Of a stretch of 37,431 nucleotides of DNA, positions 15,835 to 23,165 are shown piece after piece (positions within the stretch are counted from its first letter, which is position 1; every line of letters begins with the position of its first letter). This DNA is from an uncultured Methylococcaceae bacterium. Its GTDB lineage: Bacteria > Pseudomonadota > Gammaproteobacteria > Methylococcales > Methylococcaceae. The position numbers and the translations under genes were made by a program. Under the pieces are notes generated by a model. It had not been told where the DNA came from. It ran no database searches and worked only from the letters and a program-made list of their open reading frames with translations. Location: positions 1 through 37,431 of the forward strand of contig CAIZPP010000304.1 in NCBI GenBank assembly GCA_903934875.1, given 5' to 3'.

Positions 15835-16260
15835 TCATCTTACCAACGGTTCATGCCAAGGATTGATTACCCGCAGCGCTGACAGCTTGAAGTCAAGCAC
15901 ATTGCGCGTGACCATCGTCAGGTCGTGACTCATGGCGGTGGCGGCGAGTAGGCTGTCAATGGCGGGCAATGTTCGTCCGGCAGAGCAGCAAAGCCGACCC
16001 CAACAGTTGGCAATGCGTGTGTCTACGGGGATGATGCGCCCAGAAAAGTAGGCTGGCACGTCATTTTCCAGCCAATGAAGGTAGCTTTGCTTGCGTTCAC
16101 CCTCCACCATGGCGGCAATCCCTTTGCGCAGTTCTCCTAGGGTCAGCACGGAGAGGTAAAGCGTTGCCGCTGGCTGCTCGGCAAACCAATGCGCCACACT
16201 AGGATGAGGTTTCCGTTTTGTCAACTCGGATAGCGCATTGGTATCGATCAGGTAGTTCAA
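15835..16260 (-). CDS. vapC: PIN-domain ribonuclease toxin (VapC family)
   Basis: This 141-residue PIN-domain protein is the toxin of a type II module. It starts MNYLIDTNALSEL, with acidic metal ligands at Asp6, Glu43 (TLGELRKG), Asp102 (PAIDSLLAATA) and Asp123 (TRNVLDF), so the Mg2+ site looks intact. VapC toxins cleave RNA, commonly initiator tRNA or rRNA. The ATG overlaps the stop of the Phd-type antitoxin by 4 bp. It resembles the FitB-like branch. A downstream repeat E lies next to its stop codon. Confidence 0.88.
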   Translation of the reverse strand: MNYLIDTNALSELTKRKPHPSVAHWFAEQPAATLYLSVLTLGELRKGIAAMVEGERKQSYLHWLENDVPAYFSGRIIPVDTRIANCWGRLCCSAGRTLPAIDSLLAATAMSHDLTMVTRNVLDFKLSALRVINPWHEPLVR

Positions 16261-16508
16261 ATCTTTACCTCGCGTGTCAGGCTTTGGTCGCGGGTAAACT
16301 CGATGTCTTCCGCCCCGTAGAGTGGGGATCGCCGCATAAAGTCAAGTAGTGACTCGCTTGGTGCGGTCAATCGGTCGTAATCCACTCGTGCAAGCACCAC
16401 CACCGCCGGTTCGCCGCGCAGGGTGATTTCCTGTGGTTCGTGTTCGGTCGCCAATCGCACCACTTCACTTAGACGCGCTTTGGCATCTTGTAAAGCCCAT
16501 TGTCGCAT
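16257..16508 (-). CDS. Phd/YefM-family antitoxin
   Basis: This 83-residue protein has the Phd/YefM N-terminus (MRQWALQDAKARLSEVVRLA), which binds operator DNA, the strand ITLRGEPAVVVLARVDYDRL, and a C-terminal tail (DIEFTRDQSLTREVKI) of the kind that blocks the PIN toxin. It is first in a two-gene operon and overlaps vapC by 4 bp. Autoregulation of the promoter upstream is expected from the family. Confidence 0.88.
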   Translation of the reverse strand: MRQWALQDAKARLSEVVRLATEHEPQEITLRGEPAVVVLARVDYDRLTAPSESLLDFMRRSPLYGAEDIEFTRDQSLTREVKI

Positions 16509-16590
16509 GATGAATCTCCAAAACTAGTCTGACTGGTTATTGTCTGTCATTGCTCCATTTCATTCAACAGGGTTGCTGCCGAAATCGACA

Positions 16591-16714
16591 TACAGCGTTT
16601 TTAATATCAGTTTGTTACTTGTTAAATTATATTGTTTTGCTAAGCAATTCACATAATTGCTGGTTTGCTTGAGTGTCCTTTATTATTTTTCTTTGTTAAG
16701 ATAAAAACGCTGTA
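16591..16714 (-). mobile_element. MITE family A, full copy A2
   Basis: This 124-bp element with TACAGCGTTTTTAATATC and GATAAAAACGCTGTA ends is the inverted counterpart of A1 (116-238), recognisable along its full length after reverse complementation. It lies upstream of the Phd/VapC operon and appears to be inserted within an older family A copy, whose right half follows. Confidence 0.8.
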
Positions 16715-16785
16715 TCAGACTTAAAAAATACCCTAGCAACACCCATACGCCTTATTAAGCAACTGATTGATGTTGAATACGCAGT
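16715..16785 (+). mobile_element. MITE family A, right-part remnant A9
   Basis: ACTTAAAAAATACCCTAGCA and the ending TTGATGTTGAATACGCAGTA resemble copy A3 (20321-20442) without its left terminal repeat. It abuts A2, which suggests nested insertion. Confidence 0.55.
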
Positions 16786-16803
16786 ATGTTGAGGAATATT
16801 CCC

Positions 16804-17397
16804 ATGCACAAAAAAATTTCGCTGTGGCATTGCATTTTGGCGCTGGCCGTCGTGGCGTATGGCGGCAGTGCCGCAGGCATTGATCCAGAGCGTGCGACGC
16901 CGGCGGGGGAGGTCAAGGCCGAGCCATCCACCCGCCACAAGGTGAAGAAGACCCTCCCGCCCGCCCAACCCAAGCTCAACGGCTTGGCGCAAACTGCCGC
17001 CAATGCCGGGATTGTCGATTGTGTGCCGCGCATCCAGCAGGTGACAGACTTCCTCACCGCCAACAGTAAAAGCGGGGCCTATTTATTCATCGCCCCCGCC
17101 GATGCCAACCACCATATTGCATCGGCTTCCCTGGAAATCCAAGCGAAAGGTGCCTCCAGCTATGCTAGCGCCAGCTTCGCCCCCGGCGCAGGAGGAGGCT
17201 GCGGCAGCTTGTATGAGACGGTTTCCTATTGGGCCAATCAATGCGAAGATGTAGCCCAACGGGCCTTCCCTACCTTTCCCCTCGCAGGCAAACTAGGCGA
17301 AACCATCACCATGCTGGATGGCGGAGCATATTTGAGGGTATTTTTGATGCCGGCGGGGCAGGGCTGCCTGTCCATCAAGAAAGAGATGGTTTATTGA
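16804..17397 (+). CDS. exported protein of unknown function
   Basis: This 197-residue protein has an N-terminal signal peptide (MHKKISLWHCILALAVVAYG, cleavage near GGSAAG). The mature part has a Pro/Lys-rich linker and then a compact domain with Cys residues in VDCVPRIQQ, GGCGSLY, NQCEDV and QGCLSIK, which could form two disulfides in the periplasm. I do not recognise the family. ATG 16804 is preferred over ATG 16786 because TTGAGGAAT gives a ribosome-binding site at the right distance, and because the upstream ATG belongs to a MITE remnant. Confidence 0.6.
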   Translation: MHKKISLWHCILALAVVAYGGSAAGIDPERATPAGEVKAEPSTRHKVKKTLPPAQPKLNGLAQTAANAGIVDCVPRIQQVTDFLTANSKSGAYLFIAPADANHHIASASLEIQAKGASSYASASFAPGAGGGCGSLYETVSYWANQCEDVAQRAFPTFPLAGKLGETITMLDGGAYLRVFLMPAGQGCLSIKKEMVY

Positions 17398-17432
17398 AAG
17401 CCGTAGCGCGGATGTAGGCACTCAAGCGGACC

Positions 17433-17903
17433 TTGGGGGAGGAACTTGTTTTAGAAAAAGGCGAACGCTATCATTTGGACTCGCCGGGCAAGTCGGCGGC
17501 GTACAAGCTACTCCGAGCACCCGGTTCTGCCACCTTGCGACCGCAGCCGGATTTGTCGGTCAACTTCGACACTGCCGAGCATGTCTTCATCGAAGGCGAA
17601 AACTTGGAAGTGTTGAAGGTTAGGCAGGATGCCGCTCACCAGCACAAAGCCGAAGCCCTGCTGGCTGAATTCTTCCTCGAAACCGTCGCTCAGCAACCTG
17701 CCTCTGAAATCTCCTACGGTCAGCAAAAACTGCTCACCCTAGCCTGCTGCTCTGCGGTGGACGCCAGTCTGCTGCTGCTCGACGAACCGGTCGCCGGCAT
17801 TAGCCCCGAATACCGCGAACTGTTGGCAGCACGCCTTGCCGGATTCAAAGCCGCTGGCAAGACAATCTTGCTCATCAAGCACCAGCCGGATTTTCTGTCT
17901 TGA
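17433..17903 (+). pseudogene. chimeric remnant: type III Mod N-terminus joined to ABC-ATPase C-terminus
   Basis: The first 65 or so codons (GERYHLDSPGKSAAYKLL, ATLRPQPDLSVNFDTAEH, VFIEGENLEVLKV) read as the N-terminus of a type III restriction-modification methyltransferase, which normally continues to its DPPY motif. Here it stops before that motif and changes, in frame, into the back half of a LivG-like ABC ATPase: signature SYGQQKLLTLA, Walker B SLLLLDEP and H-loop region ILLIKHQPDFLS, then a stop. The Walker A is absent. Both parts are incomplete, so this is a recombination scar rather than a working gene, though it is open for 156 codons from TTG 17433. Confidence 0.7.
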
Positions 17904-17997
17904 ACAAGGTGAGCTAGGGTCGGGCGGAAACGGGGGATATCATTCTAGCCGCAACCAAGCAAAACTTTCCAACACTACTAAAGACAAAAGTTCCAAG

Positions 17998-19893
17998 ATG
18001 GAATCCATAGGCAAGATTGTCGCACAACATCTCTATGTCATCAATGTCATTGAAGACCCGGTGGAACGCTTGGAAGCCTTGCAAGGCGCATACGTCTTGG
18101 CTGAAGAATTGCTGGTGGTGTCGGCGATGCTAGCCAACCCGGAATCCATCCGTGGCGTTCCCTATGGCGACGGGGTGCTGACCGCGCGCAACACCTTTCA
18201 GAAATACTACACCCAAGCCGAACTGTGCTGTTGGCTGGCGGAGGCGCTGGATGCCGAGCCAGTGCCGGTTGCCCCTGGGATTTTCTATGTGTTTAAAAAT
18301 CAAGACTTGGAGCAACGCTTTCTATTGGGGCGGCAAGAAAACCGCCGCAATGTAGTTAAATTCACCCGATTGTCGCGCCCGGACCAGCCATTGCCAGCGG
18401 ACAAGGCCAATGCCAAATACCAAGCCTGCCAAGCCGTATTGGAAGCACTTTGGGAAACCCGAATTAGCTTGGGCCGGTTGCCGGATCGTAGCGAAATAAC
18501 AGATGCCGAAGCCTTGGTGCAACACTTCGTCTCCATCCCGGCGGCATTGCGGTTTATCCAGTCCAGGAAGGAAAATGCCGAAGCCATACTCGAACAGGCC
18601 CGCCTGTCCCGACTGGACAATCTCCGGGTTTATTGCGCCGACTTTCAATTCCGTCAGCGCCCCGCCTACCGGCATTTGGAGGCCGGTTTGCAACGCGACA
18701 TCAAAGCCTTCTTCGGCGACTACCGGCAAGCCTTGGAAGCAGGCAAGGCGCTGCTGTTCGCGGCAGGCCACCCGGAAACCATTGCCGCAGCCTGCCGCGT
18801 GGCATCCGAACAGGGTTTGGGTTGGCTGGAAGAAATCCCCCCTAACCCCCCTTTTTCAAAGGGGGGGATTGGGAACCTCGAAACTCACAACTTGGCAAAA
18901 GGGGGGCAAGGGGGGATTTACGAAAACCAGTCGCTGCAATTGCACACCAGCCTGATTCCGCAACTGCCTCCGGTGCTGCGCGTATATGTGGCTTGCGGAC
19001 TAAAACTCTATGGCGACCCGGAAAGCGCCGACCTAATCAAAATCCACATCCGCTCCGGTAAGCTCACGCTGCTGTGCTTTGACGACTTTCTCGGCAAGCC
19101 CCTGCCCCGATTACTGCAACGGGTCAAGCTGAAACTGCGCGAGCAGGATTTCGATGTGTTTGAATATGGCGGCGAACATACCCCACCCTATCTTTACCGC
19201 AAATCCCGTTTTCTCAACGAAGAGATGTCGAACTATGCCGAGCAACTGGCTTTTGACGAAGCCTTGGAAAACTTGAAGCTGTTCAATCTCGACGGCTACG
19301 GACCCAAGCCCGCCGATTTCGACACCCGGCTTGCGGCCGCCCGCTGGTCCATAGTGGATTTCATTCTTGTACGCAGCCAAAACCTGCCCAGTCCGGACAG
19401 CCCCTGCGGTCGGCACTTCACCTATCGCCAGTTGATAGAATGCGGTGCAACCCAAGCCCAAACCGGCCTGCCCAATCTCCCCAAACAACCGGGTAGCTAT
19501 ACCGCACTGTATGACCTGGCCGTCAACATCCTCGACCCCCTCATCGACTATTACGGCCCGATCAGGCTCACCTACGGCTTCAGTTCGCCGGAACTAGCCC
19601 GGCGCATACCAGGGCGCATCGCCCCCAAGCTGGACCAACATGTTTCTTGTGAATTGAACCGCAAAGGCGAACCCGTCTGCCCGCGCCTAGGCGCGGCGGT
19701 GGATTTCATCGTCGAGGATGAAGACATGGAAGAAGTTGCCCGCTGGGTCATCGCCAACCTACCCTATGATCGGCTATATTGCTATGGCAAAGGCAGGCCC
19801 ATCCATGTCAGTTATTCGGAAACACCCGCTAAGGAAGCTTGGGAAATGCGGAAGGCAGGGGAAAAACGAGTCCCAGCCATGTTCAAAACCTAA
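17998..19893 (+). CDS. truncated DNA-phosphorothioation-associated methyltransferase-like protein with C-terminal M15-like domain
   Basis: From memory of the family, YVINVIEDPVERLEAL, PYGDGVLTARNTFQKYYTQAEL and the later ADLIKIHIRSGKLTLLCFDD match proteins called DNA phosphorothioation-associated putative methyltransferases. The SAM-binding N-terminal half that should precede NVIEDP is missing, so the gene is 5'-truncated and no methyltransferase site remains. Positions 18834-18919 are repeat E translated in frame (IPPNPPFSKGGIGN). The last 150 residues contain RIAPKLDQH, RLGAAVDF and IHVSYS, with His548, Asp569 and His603 spaced like the zinc ligands of M15/hedgehog-type peptidases. No dnd or ssp gene is present in the window. 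It may be a non-functional remnant. Confidence 0.55.
   Translation: MESIGKIVAQHLYVINVIEDPVERLEALQGAYVLAEELLVVSAMLANPESIRGVPYGDGVLTARNTFQKYYTQAELCCWLAEALDAEPVPVAPGIFYVFKNQDLEQRFLLGRQENRRNVVKFTRLSRPDQPLPADKANAKYQACQAVLEALWETRISLGRLPDRSEITDAEALVQHFVSIPAALRFIQSRKENAEAILEQARLSRLDNLRVYCADFQFRQRPAYRHLEAGLQRDIKAFFGDYRQALEAGKALLFAAGHPETIAAACRVASEQGLGWLEEIPPNPPFSKGGIGNLETHNLAKGGQGGIYENQSLQLHTSLIPQLPPVLRVYVACGLKLYGDPESADLIKIHIRSGKLTLLCFDDFLGKPLPRLLQRVKLKLREQDFDVFEYGGEHTPPYLYRKSRFLNEEMSNYAEQLAFDEALENLKLFNLDGYGPKPADFDTRLAAARWSIVDFILVRSQNLPSPDSPCGRHFTYRQLIECGATQAQTGLPNLPKQPGSYTALYDLAVNILDPLIDYYGPIRLTYGFSSPELARRIPGRIAPKLDQHVSCELNRKGEPVCPRLGAAVDFIVEDEDMEEVARWVIANLPYDRLYCYGKGRPIHVSYSETPAKEAWEMRKAGEKRVPAMFKT
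18834..18919. repeat. C-rich/G-rich bipartite repeat, family E copy 2 (inside a coding frame)
   Basis: AATCCCCCCTAACCCCCCTT and the partner arm GCAAAAGGGGGGCAAGGGGG are the arms also seen at 15732-15818. The repeat keeps the reading frame open and adds about 29 residues rich in Pro, Gly and Lys. Confidence 0.75.
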
Positions 19894-19911
19894 ATAACTG
19901 ATGTTACGCAT

Positions 19912-19977
19912 GGAGTGGCAAAGCTTGCTTTGCCTGTCAAGGCAAGCCTTGACACTCCAAAAAGAATCGTCGTAGGT
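19912..19977. repeat. triple-hairpin palindrome, family B copy 2
   Basis: Second copy of the palindrome at 11511-11575, with the same orientation and the same set of nested stems (GGAGTG/CACTCC, GGCAAAGC/GCTTTGCC, CAAGGC/GCCTTG). It lies just after the stop codon of the phosphorothioation-related gene and could act as a transcript-end structure. Confidence 0.75.
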
Positions 19978-19980
19978 CGA

Positions 19981-20014
19981 CAGTAAACTATCTTGACATG
20001 AGGGTCCACTATAC
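19981..20014 (+). repeat. 34-bp dispersed repeat D, copy 2
   Basis: Same orientation as 65-98 with three transitions. It separates the family B palindrome from a fragment of a restriction-modification gene, as would the end of a deleted insertion sequence. Confidence 0.6.
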
Positions 20015-20020
20015 CCGCAC

Positions 20021-20131
20021 GATGGACCCAAGGTGATTTACGGCGAGTCCATGCAATGGCTAGGCGAGGCGGGGCTGGGTGCGGAGCGCATTGAGTTCCG
20101 GCAGATTCCCTACGATATACCGACGCGATAG
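20021..20131 (+). pseudogene. C-terminal remnant of a restriction-modification protein
   Basis: Thirty-six codons ending in TAG read GPKVIYGESMQWLGEAGL and then ERIEFRQIPYDIPTR. This ending resembles C-termini of type III methylase/restriction proteins (a YGES segment followed by FRQIPYDI), from memory of the family. No start codon or upstream body is present; repeat D lies immediately before it. It fits the other Mod/Res fragments nearby. Confidence 0.45.
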
Positions 20132-20235
20132 TACAGTGTTTTCATGTTTAAAAGTTACAGCATTTTTAATATCAAAGAGTTACTTTTAGGTTATATCATG
20201 TTGCAAAGCACATACACACAAGATGGTTTAATTTA
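20132..20235 (+). mobile_element. MITE family A, two left-end remnants (A5 and a shorter piece)
   Basis: TACAGTGTTTTCATGTTTAA at 20132 is a short degenerate end. TACAGCATTTTTAATATCAA at 20156 begins a longer copy resembling the left part of A2 for about 80 bp. Neither has a right terminal repeat. The rest of 20236-20320 shows nothing I recognise. Confidence 0.55.
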
Positions 20236-20320
20236 GCGTACTTAACCGGAATAGCTGAAGAATCTTTTTTATCAGGTACATTTATGACAATGGTCTACGA
20301 AGTATGGAAATATCTTTATG

Positions 20321-20442
20321 TACAGCGTTTTCATCTTAAAAAAATACCTAAAACAGACATTCCGTTAACCCTTCAGTTTAATCGAATAACCTGTGCTTAC
20401 ATACCCACTATCAAGTAACTTTTTGATGTTGAAAACGCTGTA
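20321..20442 (+). mobile_element. MITE family A, full copy A3
   Basis: This 122-bp element starts TACAGCGTTTTCATCTTAAA and ends TTGATGTTGAAAACGCTGTA. Reverse complemented, it aligns with A4 (37184-37306). It sits 75 bp upstream of the RHH/PIN toxin-antitoxin operon. Confidence 0.8.
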
Positions 20443-20517
20443 TGTTGCTTGATGTGGTGAAAGTCAAAGTTAAACCAAACTATCAGGTGAGACTCACAGC
20501 CCTAGAGGTTAGAAAAA

Positions 20518-20910
20518 ATGAAAACAGCTATTTCGATTCCAGACTCACTCTTCCAATCCGCCGAGGTGCTTGCATCCCGCATGGGCCTTTCCCGCAATGA
20601 GTTGATTGTCCGGGCAGTGGAAAACTTCATCAAATTTCATGATCCGAACGTCATTAAGGCACGTTTGAACACACTTTATGCGATTGAGAATGCAGTTGTT
20701 CCGCCGGAGCTAATGGCGGCACAGTTAGATGTGTTGAAATCAAAAAACAACTCGGCTGATTTGCCATCCCAAGCATCACCATTCTCGGTGGAAGAACGTG
20801 CAAAACGATTGGAGAATTTTCGAGCATCACGTGGAAAGTACAAAGGGATTTTAAGTAGTGTGGATGAATTTATCGCCCATAAGCAGGAAGAGAAGGAATT
20901 GGAGCGATGA
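20518..20910 (+). CDS. ribbon-helix-helix antitoxin, possibly chimeric
   Basis: The first 50 of 130 residues (MKTAISIPDSLFQSAEVLAS, RMGLSRNELIVRAVENFI) form a ribbon-helix-helix DNA-binding domain as in MazE/ChpI-type antitoxins. A middle part (VVPPELMAAQLDVL) resembles MazE tails. The end (RLENFRASRGKYKGILSSVDEF) is instead like tails of antitoxins paired with PIN toxins. The protein is longer than usual for either type, which suggests fusion of two antitoxin genes. Its TGA overlaps the ATG of the PIN-domain gene by 4 bp. ATG 20518 follows the purine-rich stretch GAGGTTAGAAAAA. Confidence 0.75.
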   Translation: MKTAISIPDSLFQSAEVLASRMGLSRNELIVRAVENFIKFHDPNVIKARLNTLYAIENAVVPPELMAAQLDVLKSKNNSADLPSQASPFSVEERAKRLENFRASRGKYKGILSSVDEFIAHKQEEKELER

Positions 20911-21311
20911 AGCAGTATGTCATGGATGCTTGCGCGGCATTGGCGGCACTGAATAACGAACTCGGCGCAGAAAGGGTAGATGCTTTGATGGCAAGCGATG
21001 CCCGAATATTCATGTCTTCCGTCAACGCGCTTGAGGTTTGTTACGACATGGCCCGCCGGTCCGGTTCCATGACCCAAGTTAAGATGACGCTGGACGAGCT
21101 GTTAAGCTGGCCCGTGGAAATGGTATACCAGTTGGACAAAGACATGCTGTTAGCGGCAGCAAAATTCAAAACCAAAAACCGAATGTCCCTGGCCGATGCG
21201 ATTGCCTTGGGGCTTGCCCAAGTGTATGGCGCAACACTGATAACCGCCGACCATCATGAGTTCGACCCGCTGGAAGCAGCCGGATTAGCCGAATTTGAGT
21301 GGATTCGTTAA
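20907..21311 (+). CDS. PIN-domain toxin
   Basis: This 134-residue PIN-domain protein is probably a VapC-type ribonuclease. Acidic ligands are visible at Asp7 (YVMDACAAL), Glu43 (NALEVCYD), Asp97 (SLADAIALGLA) and Asp115 (ITADHHEFD), so the active site looks complete. It overlaps the antitoxin by ATGA, and its end abuts the start of the broken Res gene (ATG 21314). It is unrelated in detail to the PIN toxin at 15835-16260. Confidence 0.85.
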   Translation: MKQYVMDACAALAALNNELGAERVDALMASDARIFMSSVNALEVCYDMARRSGSMTQVKMTLDELLSWPVEMVYQLDKDMLLAAAKFKTKNRMSLADAIALGLAQVYGATLITADHHEFDPLEAAGLAEFEWIR

Positions 21312-21313
21312 TC

Positions 21314-22993
21314 ATGTTGAAACTCAAGGGTTACCAAGACAAGGCACTGACGGAACTGATTACGTTCTTGCACCGAACCCGCATCGTCGGCGTGGAAGCC
21401 GCATGGCGCGAGGCGATGGCGAAGCAGGGCCGAAGTGGAACACTTTATCACGCCCTGGCATTTGGCGAAGTGCCTTGCGTGTGTCTGCGCATCCCCACTG
21501 GCGGCGGCAAGACGCTATTGGCGGCTCATGCCATTGCGCAAGCGGGCAAGGCACTGAATGACACGGATTCCCCCGTGGCACTCTGGTTGACCCCTGCGGA
21601 TGCGATTCGCAGCCAAACCATTGAAGCCCTGAACAACCCCCGCCATCCCTACCGGCAGGCACTAGAAGGCTATTTCAAGCAACGGGTGCGCGTGTGCGAC
21701 CTTGAACAACTGGCGACCGTCAACCCCTTGGACGTGGGGCAGCAAGCCATTGTGATTGTCACCACCATTCAATCGTTTCGCAATGTGCTGTATCACGTTT
21801 CGGCACAGGCGTTGAAAACCGAGGACATGATAAAACTGCCCATTGTGCTGGCTGAACACCCCACCGGCTGGAAAGACGCGGTGCGCGATGCAATATTGAC
21901 ACGGAAGCACTTGGAAACCCTAGCCCAACGGGAAACGGACTACATTCGGCCTATCGTGCTGTTTCAGGCCCAGGCGAAAGGCGGAGATGTTACCGTGGAG
22001 GTGTTGAAAAAACACCTTGTCAGCGAAGAAGGCGAGAAAATTGACAAAGAGGAAATCGCCGTCGCCACGGGTAGCCAGAAGGAATTGAACGGCATCAACC
22101 TGATGGATAAAACTTGCCGGGTGCGCTATGTCATCACCGTAGAAGCCTTGAAGGAAGGTTGGGATTGTTCGTTTGCCTATGTGCTGTGTTCCTTGCAAGA
22201 ATCACGTTCGGCCAAAGACGTGGAACAGCTTTTGGGCCGGGTGTTGCGGATGCCCTACGCCAAGGCGCGGAGCCAGCCGGAGTTGAACAAGGCGTATGCC
22301 AATGTGCTGGCGGCGAGTTTTTCTGAGGCGGCGGAGCAAATCACCGACAAACTGGTGAACAACATGGGTTTCGAGCGGTATGAAGCGGTATTGGCGATTC
22401 AACCGCCGCAACAAAATGAATTGGATTTGGATCATGCCAACACCCAGCCCTTGCCGCTATTGCCTGATTTTGTCATGACTGCGACCATCGCACCGGCTTT
22501 GCCTATCCCTGAAGAATTACAGGAACATATCGAAGTACGCCCGACAATGAACGGTGTCACCGTCATCGTGCGGGGTGAAATGACCGAGCAAGCAGAGGAA
22601 TTTTTGCTGTCCGCCTATACCGGCAAGCATCAACCCCGCGTGCAAGAGCAAATAGAATGACACCATACCCAACGGGCCGCGCTGCTTGCCCCCAGTGCCA
22701 GAGGCGTGGTGTTTGCCCCTTTGCCGCAATTATGCTTTGATTTTGAAGGCAAGGCCCAATTACTGGAACGGGAAACCTTGGCTAATTTGGGCTGTTTCGA
22801 CCTGCTGGCGCAACCGGCACGACTGGATGGTTTTTCCGTTTACGAAAGCACCCGTGCGTTTACGATTGACGTGGAAGGCGAAAAGGTGACGCTAGGTTTT
22901 TTGGAGAGTCGGCAACTTCATTTGAACGAAATTCCTACCGAAGCCACGAAGCAGGATTTTGGAGGACAAGATTTTAGGGGATTGACGGAATGA
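21314..22993 (+). pseudogene. res: decayed type III restriction enzyme subunit Res (helicase)
   Basis: The N-terminus LKLKGYQDKALTEL and motif I RIPTGGGKT (59-67) are those of type III Res subunits. At about 21780 the text jumps from TTIQSFR to NVLYHVSAQALKTEDM. In intact homologues these are separated by roughly 100 residues holding the DEAH box and the TATP motif, so the ATPase core is deleted in frame. Motif VI (QLLGRVLRMPYA, about 305-316) survives. An in-frame TGA at 22658-22660 interrupts EQIE/HHTQRAALLAP; the same frame then continues through FAPLPQLCFDFEGKAQL to QLHLNEIP and ends at 22993. The C-terminal nuclease domain is missing. It cannot be active. Confidence 0.85.
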
Positions 22994-23042
22994 ATTCGGA
23001 CACATAAAGTATTGCTATTGCCCAAGAATCACCCGCGACAAT

Positions 23043-23165
23043 ATGCTAATTAAGGTCGATAACTTGCTGGCCTTGAAAGCCTTATTGCCGTTCAAACCCG
23101 GATTACGGGTCATATCAATCGGCTGGACACCTTCTCAACCATTGGCAGAGTTTCGATCCGTGTGA
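23043..23165 (+). pseudogene. type III methyltransferase (Mod) fragment
   Basis: MLIKVDNLLALKALLPFKPG reads like the segment just before the DPPY motif of type III Mod proteins (typically GDNLLALKALLP...). Recognisable similarity ends near 23110, where the frame runs into the 3' end of the oppositely oriented AbiEii gene and stops at 23165. This is a second Mod scrap, distinct from the one at 17433. Confidence 0.5.

Noticed and set aside
17637-17903. A functional ABC-transporter ATPase
   Set aside because: Walker A and the front half are absent and the frame begins in a Mod-like fragment.
65-20014. Repeat D as att sites of an integrated element
   Set aside because: No integrase or tRNA target is present at either end, and the block mixes core-like efflux genes with accessory genes.
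20442-20600. A small frame starting in the MITE end (MLLDVVKVKVKPNYQVRLTA) resembling the start of DUF2442 proteins
   Set aside because: It shares only about 25 residues with that family, runs out of frame over the antitoxin gene, and has no ribosome-binding site.
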